Source: Scatomorpha sp964367935
GTDB lineage: Bacteria > Bacillota > Clostridia > Oscillospirales > Oscillospiraceae
Reading direction: 5' to 3'
Length of the DNA: 64,000 nt
NCBI GenBank assembly: GCA_964367935.1
Contig: CAYIYZ010000005.1
Span: 1-64,000, forward strand
Shown piece after piece: positions 1 to 8,253 of the stretch (positions within the stretch are counted from its first letter, which is position 1; each line of letters begins with the position of its first letter). The translations under genes were made by a program, and so were the position numbers. Below the pieces are notes generated by a model. That model was not told the DNA's origin and ran no database searches. It worked only from the letters and a program-made list of their open reading frames with translations.

Positions 1-3000
1 TCTGATTTGCACTGTAGTTGCTGTTCTCTATGAGTCTCGTGCTATCGGAAGCTGCCAATGCTGTACCTTCTATATCAACGTAGTTTACTGTTAGATTATA
101 GTAGGTGTCACCTACGGGAGGTACTACCGTCTGCTGTGTGATTTCAAAGTCGCCAGGTGTGACACTGTATAGCCTGTAGTTATCATTGCCAATTGAAACC
201 TCTGCATTTAGCACGTCAATGTAATCGCCCACTATTTCCTCGGGAATTTGCAAAGTCTGGTCAAAAGGCATACGGAAGATGTCAACATTTTCCTGTGCAC
301 TCTCATTTGCAAGCACGCCACTTATTGTGTAGCCTGCGTAGCCCTGTATATCAGTTGTGCCCCAAGTTTTGGAGTCGTCGTTTATTACGATACCAACATC
401 TATCGGGTTGATGTGTAGAGTTACGGTGCCCTTTGCGAATGTACCGCTCGTGCCTGCTGTTACCACAAAATCTACTACGATCTTACCATCGACAACATTC
501 AACACGGATGTTGTAGAGTTCTCTCTCGCTGTGAAAACAACATTAAGATTAGACTCTTGCGCAGCTTCGTTGTATCTTGCTAGCAAACTTGTAAAATCAG
601 TGTTTGCCAATGCCGCTGTCAGAATTTCATTTTCCTGACTCTCTGCTGCCAATGCGAACTTGTCATAGGTCTTAAAGTCTGCAAAGTCGCCGAGGTCTAC
701 GACATCATCGGAAGGCACGTCGTTCTTTGTCCATACAGCCTCGAACACTACATCACTAGCGGATACTTTTAGCTCTGAACCTACAGTTATGTTGTTCGCA
801 TCTACTACTCCGCCCTTGCCGTTAGTAACAGTTCCGCTCTTTATCACCCAATGTGAGAAGGTGTATTCGTTCAATCCAAGTGCACTATGTGCATTGAACA
901 CTGTTCCGTCAGCTTTCTCACTGCTTGCGGGGGTCGGCATACCGGTCAAGCCTGTTGCGCCTGCAGGCACATTCGCTTCGTAAGTTACCGTGTAGTTCTC
1001 AACCCACTGTGCATAAAGAGTACGTGTCGCCTTTTCTAGCTCATCTCCGGGTCTGAAGGATGTTCCCGAACCGTCTGAGTTTGCCGTCCAGCCTACAAGC
1101 GTATAGCCGTTTCTGATAAACAGAGTATAGTCTTCTACTGTCATCTTCGCTTCAAGCGGATCCATAGTGCCGTTATAGGCGATTTTTATGGGGTTTGCAT
1201 CTGTGTAATTAGCGATATACGTTATCGTGTAGGGTATTACTTCCCACTGCGCTATAAGTGTAAGATTCGCACGAGGAAGTGTAGTGTCTATTACATACTC
1301 TTTGCCATTAGCATCTTCCCAGCCTACAAACTTATATCCTTCTCTTACGAATGTGGTAGGCTTCTCTATTACTTTGGGATCAGCTTCATCGGGATCCATA
1401 GTGCCGTTATCCACTACATTTGCTATCGCAGGCACTGCATTATAACCCACTTCATAGGTTATCGCATAGGGATTTGCTGACCACTGTGCAAAGAGCTCGA
1501 GGTTTCCGGCGAGATGCGCTACCAGTGCCTCACTTGCTGTGTATGAGGTTCCGGTGCCATTTGCTACGGTGTTCCAACCTGCGAACGTGTAGTTCGCGCG
1601 GTCAAATGTGTTACCCGCAAGTATTGTCGGGAATGTGTTGCTTGCATAGCTATAAGTCCTAACCTCATCAGCAGCTGTTGCGCCTACATAGTTAGCCTTG
1701 TAAGTTATCGTGTATGTTTTCTCTGCCCACTGTGCATACAGTGTAATGTTTCCGGGGTGTGTGCCAAATGAATTGCCGGCTGTGTATGAGCTTCCGCTGC
1801 CATCTGCTATGGTGTTCCAACCTGCAAACGTGTAGTTCGTGCGGTTGAATGTGTTTCCTTCACGTACATCCGGAACCTGGTCTACATAGCTAACGAGATC
1901 TGTTGCCGTTGCCGGTGTTGCACCGGTGTAGTTAGCCTTATAGGTTATCGTGTACTGATTTTCATCCCACACCGCATATAGGTCAAGATTTCCCTTGGGA
2001 AGAGTAACTCCGGGTGCATATGCTACCGTACCGTTTGCACTCGTTGCCCAACCCTTGAAGGTGTGGTTTGTATAGGTAAACATATTTGCCTTAGCATCAA
2101 CTGCAGCTTCGATATATGTGTGATTATTTACGTCTGTCCCATTTGCGCCATTGTTTGAATGGTAGGTTATTGTATACTCGTCTGCTGTCCACTGTGCGTA
2201 GAGAGTCATGGGAGCCTTGCTCAGCTGTGCTCCTACTGCGTAAGCAACGCCCGGAGTATCTGCTGTCGGGTTCTGTACGGTATTCCAACCTGCGAACGTA
2301 TAGTGCTCACGCACAAACCTGTTTGCCTCTGCATTGGGAACTGCGTCACTATAGGAATGCTCGGTCGCAAAGGTGTCCATGCCATTAGTGTCAAGACCTC
2401 CGTTGCCTACATATGTGATGCTGTACTTGTTAGATACTGAGCTCCACACTGCTTGCAGTGTTACATTGCTTGTGATATTGAACTTTGCATCAGGCTGTAG
2501 ATAGCCATTTGTGTCGAGCAAACTATTATCTATATTGCCCGAAACTACTTGCCAGCCCAAGAAATTATTCTGTACATAAGCTGACATGTTCTTATCTGTC
2601 ACGTTGTCAACTGTGCTGGTGCCGTTACCCCAAACCGTTACTTCTGTGCCTGTCGCATAGTCGTTACCGTCTGTCGGCTTACCATGATTATTGCCGTCAT
2701 TTAGATATGTCACGCTGTAGCCTGTTACGGGGTCACCCTCAGGGAGCTCTACCAAGTAACCGTCTACGTGTATTGTGCCCTCATTTTTAACCGTGTAGAA
2801 ACGTACAGCAACCTCGTCGGGGTCAAAGCCCACATAGCCTGCAGCTGCAAGAATTTCAGTGGTCAAAGTGAAGCTGGGGAATGTTGCAATAAGTCCTTCA
2901 ACACCACCGTTAGCTATGTCGGTCTCACCATATGTGCCTTCGACATCCACATCGCGGTAGCTGTACCAGTAAGTACCGGACTTTACGCCGCCCTGTACTG

Positions 3001-4192
3001 CCGAAGCGTAGCTAACACCGTCTACCATATATGTGTGGGGAATTGCTGTGCCTATACCAACATTTGCTATGTCCATCAATGCACTGCTGCCACTATCCCA
3101 GTACTTATGTGTTGTCGTGTTGCCCGGTAGGAAAGGCATGCCCGCATCAAGTCTCTGGTCATACACTGTGCTCTTTACCGTTCCGCTTCCCAGTCCGGTA
3201 TAGTTAGCAGAAGATTGACCTAATCCGTTACTGGGTACATCCATCTCAAACTTCAAGAGGAAGAAGTTTGCCTTTTGTCCCTCGGTCACGTACTCGGGAG
3301 CTGTGGGCTCAACAGCCTTTTCTTGCCATACCGCGTATACTTTGTTATTGTTCCTGCTCTCAAAAGTATGGCTCGCTCCGGGAATAAGCATATTTGCATT
3401 TCCCGCAGGTGTCAAGCTCCACTCCTTTAGCTCCATACCCTCAGGTGTGAAGTTAGGATAGTTAGCATCGAGGTGCTCTTGAGTCGGTAAAGTTAGAGTC
3501 GCAGTTTCATCTAGAGGCAGTTCAAAAGAGGTATCCTTAGACTGTCCCTGATTGTCACTGTAGAAAGTAACTGTTTCCGCTTCTGCAGATACTATGTTTA
3601 GTGTTACTATTATCAGCTCATAACCCTGAGAGCCTGTGAACACCACATCTACTGTGCCAGCTTTTAAAGCTTTCGCAGTAACAGACGCATGTTCTGCGAC
3701 CTTAAGAGCATCATAGTACCGACTAAATCCGCTTAGCTCTATCAGGTCACTGTTGTTATCTTGTAATGCTATTTGAGTTCCTTTGCTGCAAGCGCCAAAG
3801 GTTACACTCTCTCCAACTGTCAAGTTAATGGTTCTATTTCCATTATACTGACCAACAGCTGTATCAGACGTCTTTCCGTATAAATCGGCATCAACTGCAC
3901 AACCGTCGTGAGCAAGTTGGCAATTTATATGGTTATTTTTTTCCGATACACCCTCGCCTGCCGGGGGTGTTGTGTCATTGCCCTCGCCTGTCGGGGATGC
4001 GCCTTCATCGCCTGTGTCTAAGTCACCTAAGTCGAGTACGCCCAAGCCGCCACTCTCCTCTACAGGCCCCGTGCCCTGATCTTCCGCAAACGCCGGGCTG
4101 ATCATCGACACATTCACCATCAACAAGGATACTATCATTATTAAACTAAGTATTCTCGTGTTCAGTGAAATCTTTTTTCTGTTCTTTTCCAT
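1..4192 (-). CDS. Large secreted surface protein with InlB/Listeria-Bacteroides repeats (partial, runs off left edge)
   Basis: An open frame of about 1397 codons starts at ATG 4192 and is still open at base 1, so the C-terminus, including any cell-wall anchor, is outside the window. Residues 1-36 form a signal peptide (charged MEKNRKKISLNTR, then a hydrophobic core ending near SPAFA). An acidic Gly/Thr/Pro linker follows, then about 400 residues with no domain I recognise. From about residue 490 to 1155 there are some eight repeats of the Listeria-Bacteroides (InlB B) type: each begins Y-[TSA]-[IV]-T-Y, has a central GW, and ends LYAQW or similar. Next comes an MBG-like segment (about 1240-1370) and the start of a MucBP-like domain. 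The start has a good ribosome site (GGGAAAGGTGAGC). Likely a cell-surface or adhesion protein; the ligand is unknown. Confidence 0.85.
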   Translation of the reverse strand, partial: MEKNRKKISLNTRILSLIMIVSLLMVNVSMISPAFAEDQGTGPVEESGGLGVLDLGDLDTGDEGASPTGEGNDTTPPAGEGVSEKNNHINCQLAHDGCAVDADLYGKTSDTAVGQYNGNRTINLTVGESVTFGACSKGTQIALQDNNSDLIELSGFSRYYDALKVAEHASVTAKALKAGTVDVVFTGSQGYELIIVTLNIVSAEAETVTFYSDNQGQSKDTSFELPLDETATLTLPTQEHLDANYPNFTPEGMELKEWSLTPAGNANMLIPGASHTFESRNNNKVYAVWQEKAVEPTAPEYVTEGQKANFFLLKFEMDVPSNGLGQSSANYTGLGSGTVKSTVYDQRLDAGMPFLPGNTTTHKYWDSGSSALMDIANVGIGTAIPHTYMVDGVSYASAVQGGVKSGTYWYSYRDVDVEGTYGETDIANGGVEGLIATFPSFTLTTEILAAAGYVGFDPDEVAVRFYTVKNEGTIHVDGYLVELPEGDPVTGYSVTYLNDGNNHGKPTDGNDYATGTEVTVWGNGTSTVDNVTDKNMSAYVQNNFLGWQVVSGNIDNSLLDTNGYLQPDAKFNITSNVTLQAVWSSVSNKYSITYVGNGGLDTNGMDTFATEHSYSDAVPNAEANRFVREHYTFAGWNTVQNPTADTPGVAYAVGAQLSKAPMTLYAQWTADEYTITYHSNNGANGTDVNNHTYIEAAVDAKANMFTYTNHTFKGWATSANGTVAYAPGVTLPKGNLDLYAVWDENQYTITYKANYTGATPATATDLVSYVDQVPDVREGNTFNRTNYTFAGWNTIADGSGSSYTAGNSFGTHPGNITLYAQWAEKTYTITYKANYVGATAADEVRTYSYASNTFPTILAGNTFDRANYTFAGWNTVANGTGTSYTASEALVAHLAGNLELFAQWSANPYAITYEVGYNAVPAIANVVDNGTMDPDEADPKVIEKPTTFVREGYKFVGWEDANGKEYVIDTTLPRANLTLIAQWEVIPYTITYIANYTDANPIKIAYNGTMDPLEAKMTVEDYTLFIRNGYTLVGWTANSDGSGTSFRPGDELEKATRTLYAQWVENYTVTYEANVPAGATGLTGMPTPASSEKADGTVFNAHSALGLNEYTFSHWVIKSGTVTNGKGGVVDANNITVGSELKVSASDVVFEAVWTKNDVPSDDVVDLGDFADFKTYDKFALAAESQENEILTAALANTDFTSLLARYNEAAQESNLNVVFTARENSTTSVLNVVDGKIVVDFVVTAGTSGTFAKGTVTLHINPIDVGIVINDDSKTWGTTDIQGYAGYTISGVLANESAQENVDIFRMPFDQTLQIPEEIVGDYIDVLNAEVSIGNDNYRLYSVTPGDFEITQQTVVPPVGDTYYNLTVNYVDIEGTALAASDSTRLIENSNYSANQ

Positions 4193-4255
4193 TTTGCTCA
4201 CCTTTCCCTCTTTTAAGTTTCCTTTATTTTTTCTTGCGATTTATTTTCTGTGCCT

Positions 4256-4288
4256 ATTATAGCGTAAAAAGGTTGCACGGCGGTTGCA
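4256..4288 (-). promoter_or_regulatory. Probable promoter of the surface protein gene, with direct repeats in place of a -35 box
   Basis: On the minus strand a perfect TATAAT (+ 4256-4261) lies about 65 bases before the start codon. No -35 hexamer is present at the normal distance. Instead two copies of TGCAACC (+ 4271-4277 and 4282-4288) sit 11 bp apart, on the same face of the helix. This resembles an activator-dependent promoter of the response-regulator type. The activator is unknown. Confidence 0.45.
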
Positions 4289-4303
4289 TCTGTCGCCTGC
4301 CAC

Positions 4304-4331
4304 ATATTTGTTACGATAACGTAACAAATAT
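4304..4331. promoter_or_regulatory. 12-bp perfect inverted repeat (candidate operator)
   Basis: ATATTTGTTACG and CGTAACAAATAT are perfect inverted copies separated by ATAA. The element lies between the divergent surface-protein and GntR/ABC promoters, about 45 bp upstream of the surface-gene TATAAT. There is no T-tract, so a terminator is unlikely. It reads as a dimeric regulator site; the regulator is not identified. Confidence 0.4.
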
Positions 4332-4414
4332 ATTTTTACTATAAACGAAAATCCCCTTGAGATTGCATAATCAACTTTAACATGCAAAATCTCTGCTCAA
4401 ATCTATAATGTCCA

Positions 4415-4443
4415 TTGACAATAAAGTGTATTAGTCGTATAAT
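4415..4443 (+). promoter_or_regulatory. Consensus sigma-A promoter of the gntR-ABC operon
   Basis: TTGACA (4415-4420), a 17-bp spacer and TATAAT (4438-4443) match the vegetative consensus perfectly, giving a predicted transcript start near 4450. Such a strong core promoter overlapping an operator implies control by repression. Confidence 0.85.
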
Positions 4444-4480
4444 ACACTTAGAACTGTACTACACAGCTAATACACTTTAT
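4421..4480. promoter_or_regulatory. Likely YtrA-type operator with three half-sites
   Basis: ATAAAGTGTATTAG (4421-4434) lies in the promoter spacer. An inverted copy TAATACACTT (4440-4449) overlaps the -10 box, making AAGTGTATTA-6-TAATACACTT at 4424-4449. A further perfect 14-base inverted copy CTAATACACTTTAT sits at 4467-4480, downstream of the predicted transcript start. The AGTGTA/TACACT core resembles what I recall for the Bacillus subtilis YtrA operator. Since the first gene encodes a YtrA-type regulator, autorepression is the simple inference. Confidence 0.7.
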
Positions 4481-4498
4481 CGGCGGGAGGGTTGCGCT

Positions 4499-4885
4499 CT
4501 GCTTAGTTTCGAAGGATTTCGTCTCGAAGACGGTATACCTATCTACTTACAAATCACACTATTTATAAAACGTGCCATAGTTGCAGGAAACGCTCTCAAT
4601 GGTGATGAGCTACCCTCGCGCCGTACTCTCTCTGCTCTTCTCAGTGTCAATCCCAACACTGTTCAGAAAGCATACAAGCTCTTAGAAGACGAACACGTCA
4701 TTTCATCTCAAATCGGTGCAAAGAGCTTCATTCATGCTGACGCCAAAACAAAAGAGCTTTTGCGCTCCGAACTCTTAGAAAACGATATTCGCACCCTAAT
4801 AAATTCCCTCGAACAGATGGGATTATCGAAACAGGACGCTATCGATCTTATTAACAAGTACTGGAGGCGAAATAATGAGCATTAA
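4499..4885 (+). CDS. GntR-family transcriptional regulator, YtrA subfamily
   Basis: A winged-helix repressor of about 128 residues. It carries the N-terminal GntR signature (GIPIYLQI, then DELPSRRTLSALLSVNPNTVQKAYKLLE) and the short C-terminal helical tail of the YtrA subfamily rather than a large ligand domain. An upstream in-frame TTG at 4415 lies inside the -35 box and cannot be used by the predicted transcript. The only start matched to a good ribosome site (GGGAGGG, 4485-4491) is a CTG at 4499, giving a protein that begins LLSFEGFRLEDG; this non-canonical start is an inference. The gene overlaps the next one by 11 bases and probably represses its own operon, as YtrA does for an ABC transporter induced by cell-wall antibiotics. 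Confidence 0.8.
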   Translation: MLSFEGFRLEDGIPIYLQITLFIKRAIVAGNALNGDELPSRRTLSALLSVNPNTVQKAYKLLEDEHVISSQIGAKSFIHADAKTKELLRSELLENDIRTLINSLEQMGLSKQDAIDLINKYWRRNNEH

Positions 4886-5582
4886 AACAAAATTTTCAGT
4901 CTTTGCACTAATCGCAAGGCATTCACTTTACAAAGTACTTCTCATTTTGTTGGTCATGTTTGTTGCCGAAATTGGTATACTGTTCATCAATTTGCAAAAT
5001 GCTGAAGCACACTTATATCAATTCGAGTCACTCACAGATAAACTGCGTTTCGTGTTTTCCTTCTCCTTTATTGCAATCACCACTTTATGTGCGCTCCCCT
5101 TAGATGAGTCTAAGTCGAAAATAGCATACACTCTCATGCGCTTGTCAGTTCCCGACAAGCATGTAATGTTGTTGCGTATCCTATATAACATATGTATATT
5201 CCTCCTTCTTTTTGTCATACAATTTCTCTGCATCTTTGCTTTACACTTAATTTACACTTCCTTCGTACCCGCCGAGTATTACGGAAGCATCTCGCTTTAT
5301 CTCGCTTTCCAGCGTAGCTACTTTTTCAGTACGTTTTTACCTTTTGGCAACCCAATTTTATTTGCTGCTAATTTTTTCGTAATACTGTTAATGTCTTTGG
5401 CTATTACACATTCTAATCGTGCTAAAGAAAAGTGGTTTCTGCCCGTCTTTGTATCCGCATGCGTTTTGCTGATTTATTTTTTGCCCATCCAAGGCGCACT
5501 TGGTATGTTTGGAGGTATCATAGGTGTCTCTCTTAGGTATACATTCGATCTGAGGAAGGAGCTGAAAACTCGTGAAGTCTAA
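4875..5582 (+). CDS. Multi-pass membrane protein, probable ABC permease-type subunit
   Basis: A 235-residue hydrophobic protein with about six predicted membrane segments (near residues 17-35, 55-73, 100-125, 160-180, 188-202 and 205-222). I do not recognise a named family. Its position between a YtrA-type regulator and an ABC ATPase, and its general form, suggest an ABC-2-like permease subunit, as YtrC/YtrD are in Bacillus subtilis. It starts at ATG 4875 inside the end of the regulator gene, with GGAGG eight bases upstream, so translation is probably coupled. It overlaps the next gene by 11 bases. Confidence 0.7.
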   Translation: MSIKTKFSVFALIARHSLYKVLLILLVMFVAEIGILFINLQNAEAHLYQFESLTDKLRFVFSFSFIAITTLCALPLDESKSKIAYTLMRLSVPDKHVMLLRILYNICIFLLLFVIQFLCIFALHLIYTSFVPAEYYGSISLYLAFQRSYFFSTFLPFGNPILFAANFFVILLMSLAITHSNRAKEKWFLPVFVSACVLLIYFLPIQGALGMFGGIIGVSLRYTFDLRKELKTREV

Positions 5583-6060
5583 ACTCAGAAACCTCTTCAT
5601 CCCGGGCATCAACTACAAGGAAATTTTGAAACTTTTTTTCGGTCTGCTCATCATTTACACTGTTGTCGTTTCGTTTTTCTTCATACGCAATACAAGCATT
5701 GAACTGCTTGAAATTGAAAATGTTGCTTTGCAACATGGCACAATATATATAGTCAAAGATTTTATAAGCATTTTTAGGCCTTGGCTGATCGGCTATTTTT
5801 TCCTCGCTCTATACGCTCTCTGTCTTGTACCTATACAATATGCTTACTCACGACGTGATAGTCGTGCAGACTACACCTTGCGTCGTGTACCACACAAGTT
5901 GTTTTACCACAAGCGTTGTTTGAGATTCCCGCTTCTTTCCTTTGCATTCTCACTTTTAAGCACACTTTTCATCCTCATTTTGCTATATGTTGTATACATG
6001 GCAGTCATCCCCGACATAAACCTTGCGCCCGACCAATGGGCTAAGATATGGAGTATATAA
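5572..6060 (+). CDS. Membrane protein, second probable ABC permease subunit
   Basis: A 162-residue protein starting at GTG 5572 behind AGGAAGGAG. Three membrane segments are visible: about residues 19-38, 65-88 and 120-145. There is a positively charged stretch (YSRRDSRADYTLRRVPHK) between the second and third. It resembles a short version of the preceding gene product, and the two may pair to form the membrane channel for the ATPase that follows. No catalytic motif is seen and no family was recognised. It lies in the same operon, with overlap upstream and two bases before the ATPase ATG. Confidence 0.6.
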   Translation: MKSKLRNLFIPGINYKEILKLFFGLLIIYTVVVSFFFIRNTSIELLEIENVALQHGTIYIVKDFISIFRPWLIGYFFLALYALCLVPIQYAYSRRDSRADYTLRRVPHKLFYHKRCLRFPLLSFAFSLLSTLFILILLYVVYMAVIPDINLAPDQWAKIWSI

Positions 6061-6062
6061 TT

Positions 6063-6800
6063 ATGATTAAATTTACTGATGTTTCTAAGACATACAGCGA
6101 CACCGTCGCTCTTTCTAACATAAACCTTGAATTACCCCGAGGTGAAATTGTCGGGCTATTCGGTGAGAACGGTGCAGGCAAAACCACGCTCATGAAGTCA
6201 ATTTTTAAATTTATACGCTATGAGGGTACTATCACTCTCGATGGCGAGCCTATAAACCACCACAACATTGCAAAGATTTCATTTGCTACGAGTGAACACA
6301 GCTTTTTCCCGGCACTCAGTCCCAATGCTCACCGTGACTTTTACTCCGAGCACTTCCCTACTTTTTCAGATAAACGCTTTACAGGGCTTATGGATTTTTT
6401 TAAACTGCCCTACAAAAAACCTCTCCGCTCGTTCTCAACAGGTCAGAAGAACCAATTTGAAGTTATTCTGGCACTTTCACAGGGTGCTGACTTTATCATA
6501 ATGGACGAACCTTTCTCAGGCAACGACATGTTTAACCGTGAAGATTTTTACAAGGTACTGCTCGGTATACTATCGCCCCGTGAAACTGTTCTTCTCTCCA
6601 CACACCTCATAGATGAGGTTTCCAGCTTTATCGGCCGTGCCCTCCTACTGCACAAAGGAGAACTCATTGGTGATACGAGCGTTACTGACTTAGACGATCA
6701 AGGCATCGACCTTGTATCTTACGTAAAAACAAGCTACAACTATCATTCCGACAGGGTGAGTAGAGCCCTGTCAGTACTGACTGACGAAGGGGACATTTAG
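6063..6800 (+). CDS. ABC transporter ATP-binding protein (YtrB/YtrE-like position)
   Basis: A complete ABC ATPase of 245 residues. It has Walker A GENGAGKTT, a variant signature FSTGQKNQ in place of LSGGQ, Walker B FIIMDEP and the switch histidine in STHLIDEV. The start is taken at ATG 6063 (MIKFTDVSKTY), nine bases after GGAG; an ATG at 6048 overlaps the previous gene and lies ahead of that ribosome site. With the two membrane proteins it should form an exporter or a cell-envelope stress complex. The substrate is unknown. Confidence 0.85.
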   Translation: MIKFTDVSKTYSDTVALSNINLELPRGEIVGLFGENGAGKTTLMKSIFKFIRYEGTITLDGEPINHHNIAKISFATSEHSFFPALSPNAHRDFYSEHFPTFSDKRFTGLMDFFKLPYKKPLRSFSTGQKNQFEVILALSQGADFIIMDEPFSGNDMFNREDFYKVLLGILSPRETVLLSTHLIDEVSSFIGRALLLHKGELIGDTSVTDLDDQGIDLVSYVKTSYNYHSDRVSRALSVLTDEGDI

Positions 6801-6802
6801 TC

Positions 6803-8185
6803 GTGAAAAAATCTGCTTTTATTTTAATTTTTGGTATAGCACTAACTCTTGTTTGCGCTATTGCTGCAGGCTTCGCCGTTCACAACTCTGCCGTTGAGTT
6901 AAGTATTGCAGAATACACTGTCTACGGCGATGTCAACTTGGCAGCAGGCCTTAAAGTCAATGTATCAGCCACGTATGAGGACAAATTATTTTGGCACAGC
7001 GATTTTACCCCGAGCGAAGATGTATCCCTTAACACTGAACACCACATCTACCTCAGCAAACAAAGTTATGATTACGACGCGAGAAGTGAGGGTATCATCC
7101 TTTACCTTCCATCGTCCACATTCACCTCGGGGCATATTACAGAAGATTTCCCCCATCTACTCGAAGCTGCCTTCCTCGACCATGCTGAAAATGTGTCGGC
7201 TCACGAATCTTATTCAGCAGACATCTACTTGAAAGATTACATCGACTACTATATTCCTATAATAGAAACATACTCCGATTTCAGCTTTCACATGTATAAT
7301 TCCTTTGATCTACTCGCACAAGATTTCAAGATTCCGGTTTTGGACGACGAACAAGTAACCATTGAGATAGAAAAAGACGGTGAGGGAAATATAGTAGGCG
7401 CAGGTTATAGCTCTATCTCCGAGGGATACATGGGTAACATGTATGCATACTCTAAAGCCAATGACGAAGCTGTATTCTTCACCTTTAACTTACGAAACAG
7501 TGAGGATGAGATTATGGACAGTTCCGAGCTTACCTACGGTTACGGAATTTACAAGTTGCCCTACACACCATCTACAAGTGATTACTCATTGAATAGAATG
7601 TACCACTACAATACAAGTTTGCTTTGTGAGTTGCCTACGGAAATCCGAATTTCCGACCTACTCATTTCAGATGACGACTCAAAAATTCTACTTCTCAGCT
7701 CACTTGACGAGATTTTTACCCTTAAGGTCATAGACACACAAAACGGTGAATTTTTGCAGGAAATTATACTGCCCACAGGCTTCGAGGATGAGAGCTACCA
7801 TCTTGTCGGATATAAAGAGGATATGCTACTGCTCGCCTCTAACTCCAAGCTTGCTCTCATTACACTTAACGATGAGGGTACATACTCACTCACCTTCACC
7901 TCGGATCTTCATTCATCTCGAGAATCACTGCCTATGCACAACTTAGATTTCGCTTATGACGCTAAAAGTGATAGGATCGCCATCGCCGGTACGGCGGAAG
8001 TAAGCGCTGTAGATAACAACTACTACATCTACACCCCTAATATAGAACTGCAAATTTACACAGCTGTCGGTCTTGCATACCATGGTGTCTTTGAAAACAG
8101 TATCAACCCCACAGCACTTTACTCCGACTATAACTATAATGTACGTGATGCCGGACCTAGGCCCATAAACATTAACTGGACTTAA
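6803..8185 (+). CDS. Hypothetical exported or membrane-anchored protein, last gene of the ABC operon
   Basis: A 460-residue protein with a GTG start two bases after the ATPase stop. Residues 1-30 form one hydrophobic segment (signal peptide or anchor; no lipobox is evident). The rest is acidic, rich in Tyr, Ser and Asp, and predicted extracytoplasmic. The C-terminal half (about 285-440) has short strand-rich units such as ISDLLISDDDSKILLLSS, which suggests a beta-propeller, but I do not recognise a family. It may be an extracellular partner of the transporter. It ends at a strong bidirectional terminator. Confidence 0.7.
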   Translation: MKKSAFILIFGIALTLVCAIAAGFAVHNSAVELSIAEYTVYGDVNLAAGLKVNVSATYEDKLFWHSDFTPSEDVSLNTEHHIYLSKQSYDYDARSEGIILYLPSSTFTSGHITEDFPHLLEAAFLDHAENVSAHESYSADIYLKDYIDYYIPIIETYSDFSFHMYNSFDLLAQDFKIPVLDDEQVTIEIEKDGEGNIVGAGYSSISEGYMGNMYAYSKANDEAVFFTFNLRNSEDEIMDSSELTYGYGIYKLPYTPSTSDYSLNRMYHYNTSLLCELPTEIRISDLLISDDDSKILLLSSLDEIFTLKVIDTQNGEFLQEIILPTGFEDESYHLVGYKEDMLLLASNSKLALITLNDEGTYSLTFTSDLHSSRESLPMHNLDFAYDAKSDRIAIAGTAEVSAVDNNYYIYTPNIELQIYTAVGLAYHGVFENSINPTALYSDYNYNVRDAGPRPININWT

Positions 8186-8215
8186 CACCAAAATTCCATA
8201 TTTATTACCATGCAA

Positions 8216-8248
8216 AAAAGAGCAGTACAAGTTTTGTACTGCTCTTTT
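8216..8248. terminator. Bidirectional intrinsic terminator between the ABC operon and trpB2
   Basis: AAAAGAGCAGTACAA and TTGTACTGCTCTTTT form a 15-bp perfect stem with a GTT loop, with runs of A and T at either end. It serves the convergent genes ending at 8185 (+) and 8254 (-). Confidence 0.85.
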
Positions 8249-8253
8249 GTCTA

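Noticed and set aside
193..3130. Several + strand open frames opposite the surface protein gene
   Set aside because: They lie antisense to one continuous minus-strand frame with a signal peptide and clear domain repeats. They have Ser/Cys/Leu-rich shadow composition and no ribosome sites.
4415..4498. N-terminal extension of the GntR regulator from TTG 4415
   Set aside because: The codon is inside the -35 box of a consensus promoter, upstream of the predicted transcript start, and the added residues do not resemble the family.
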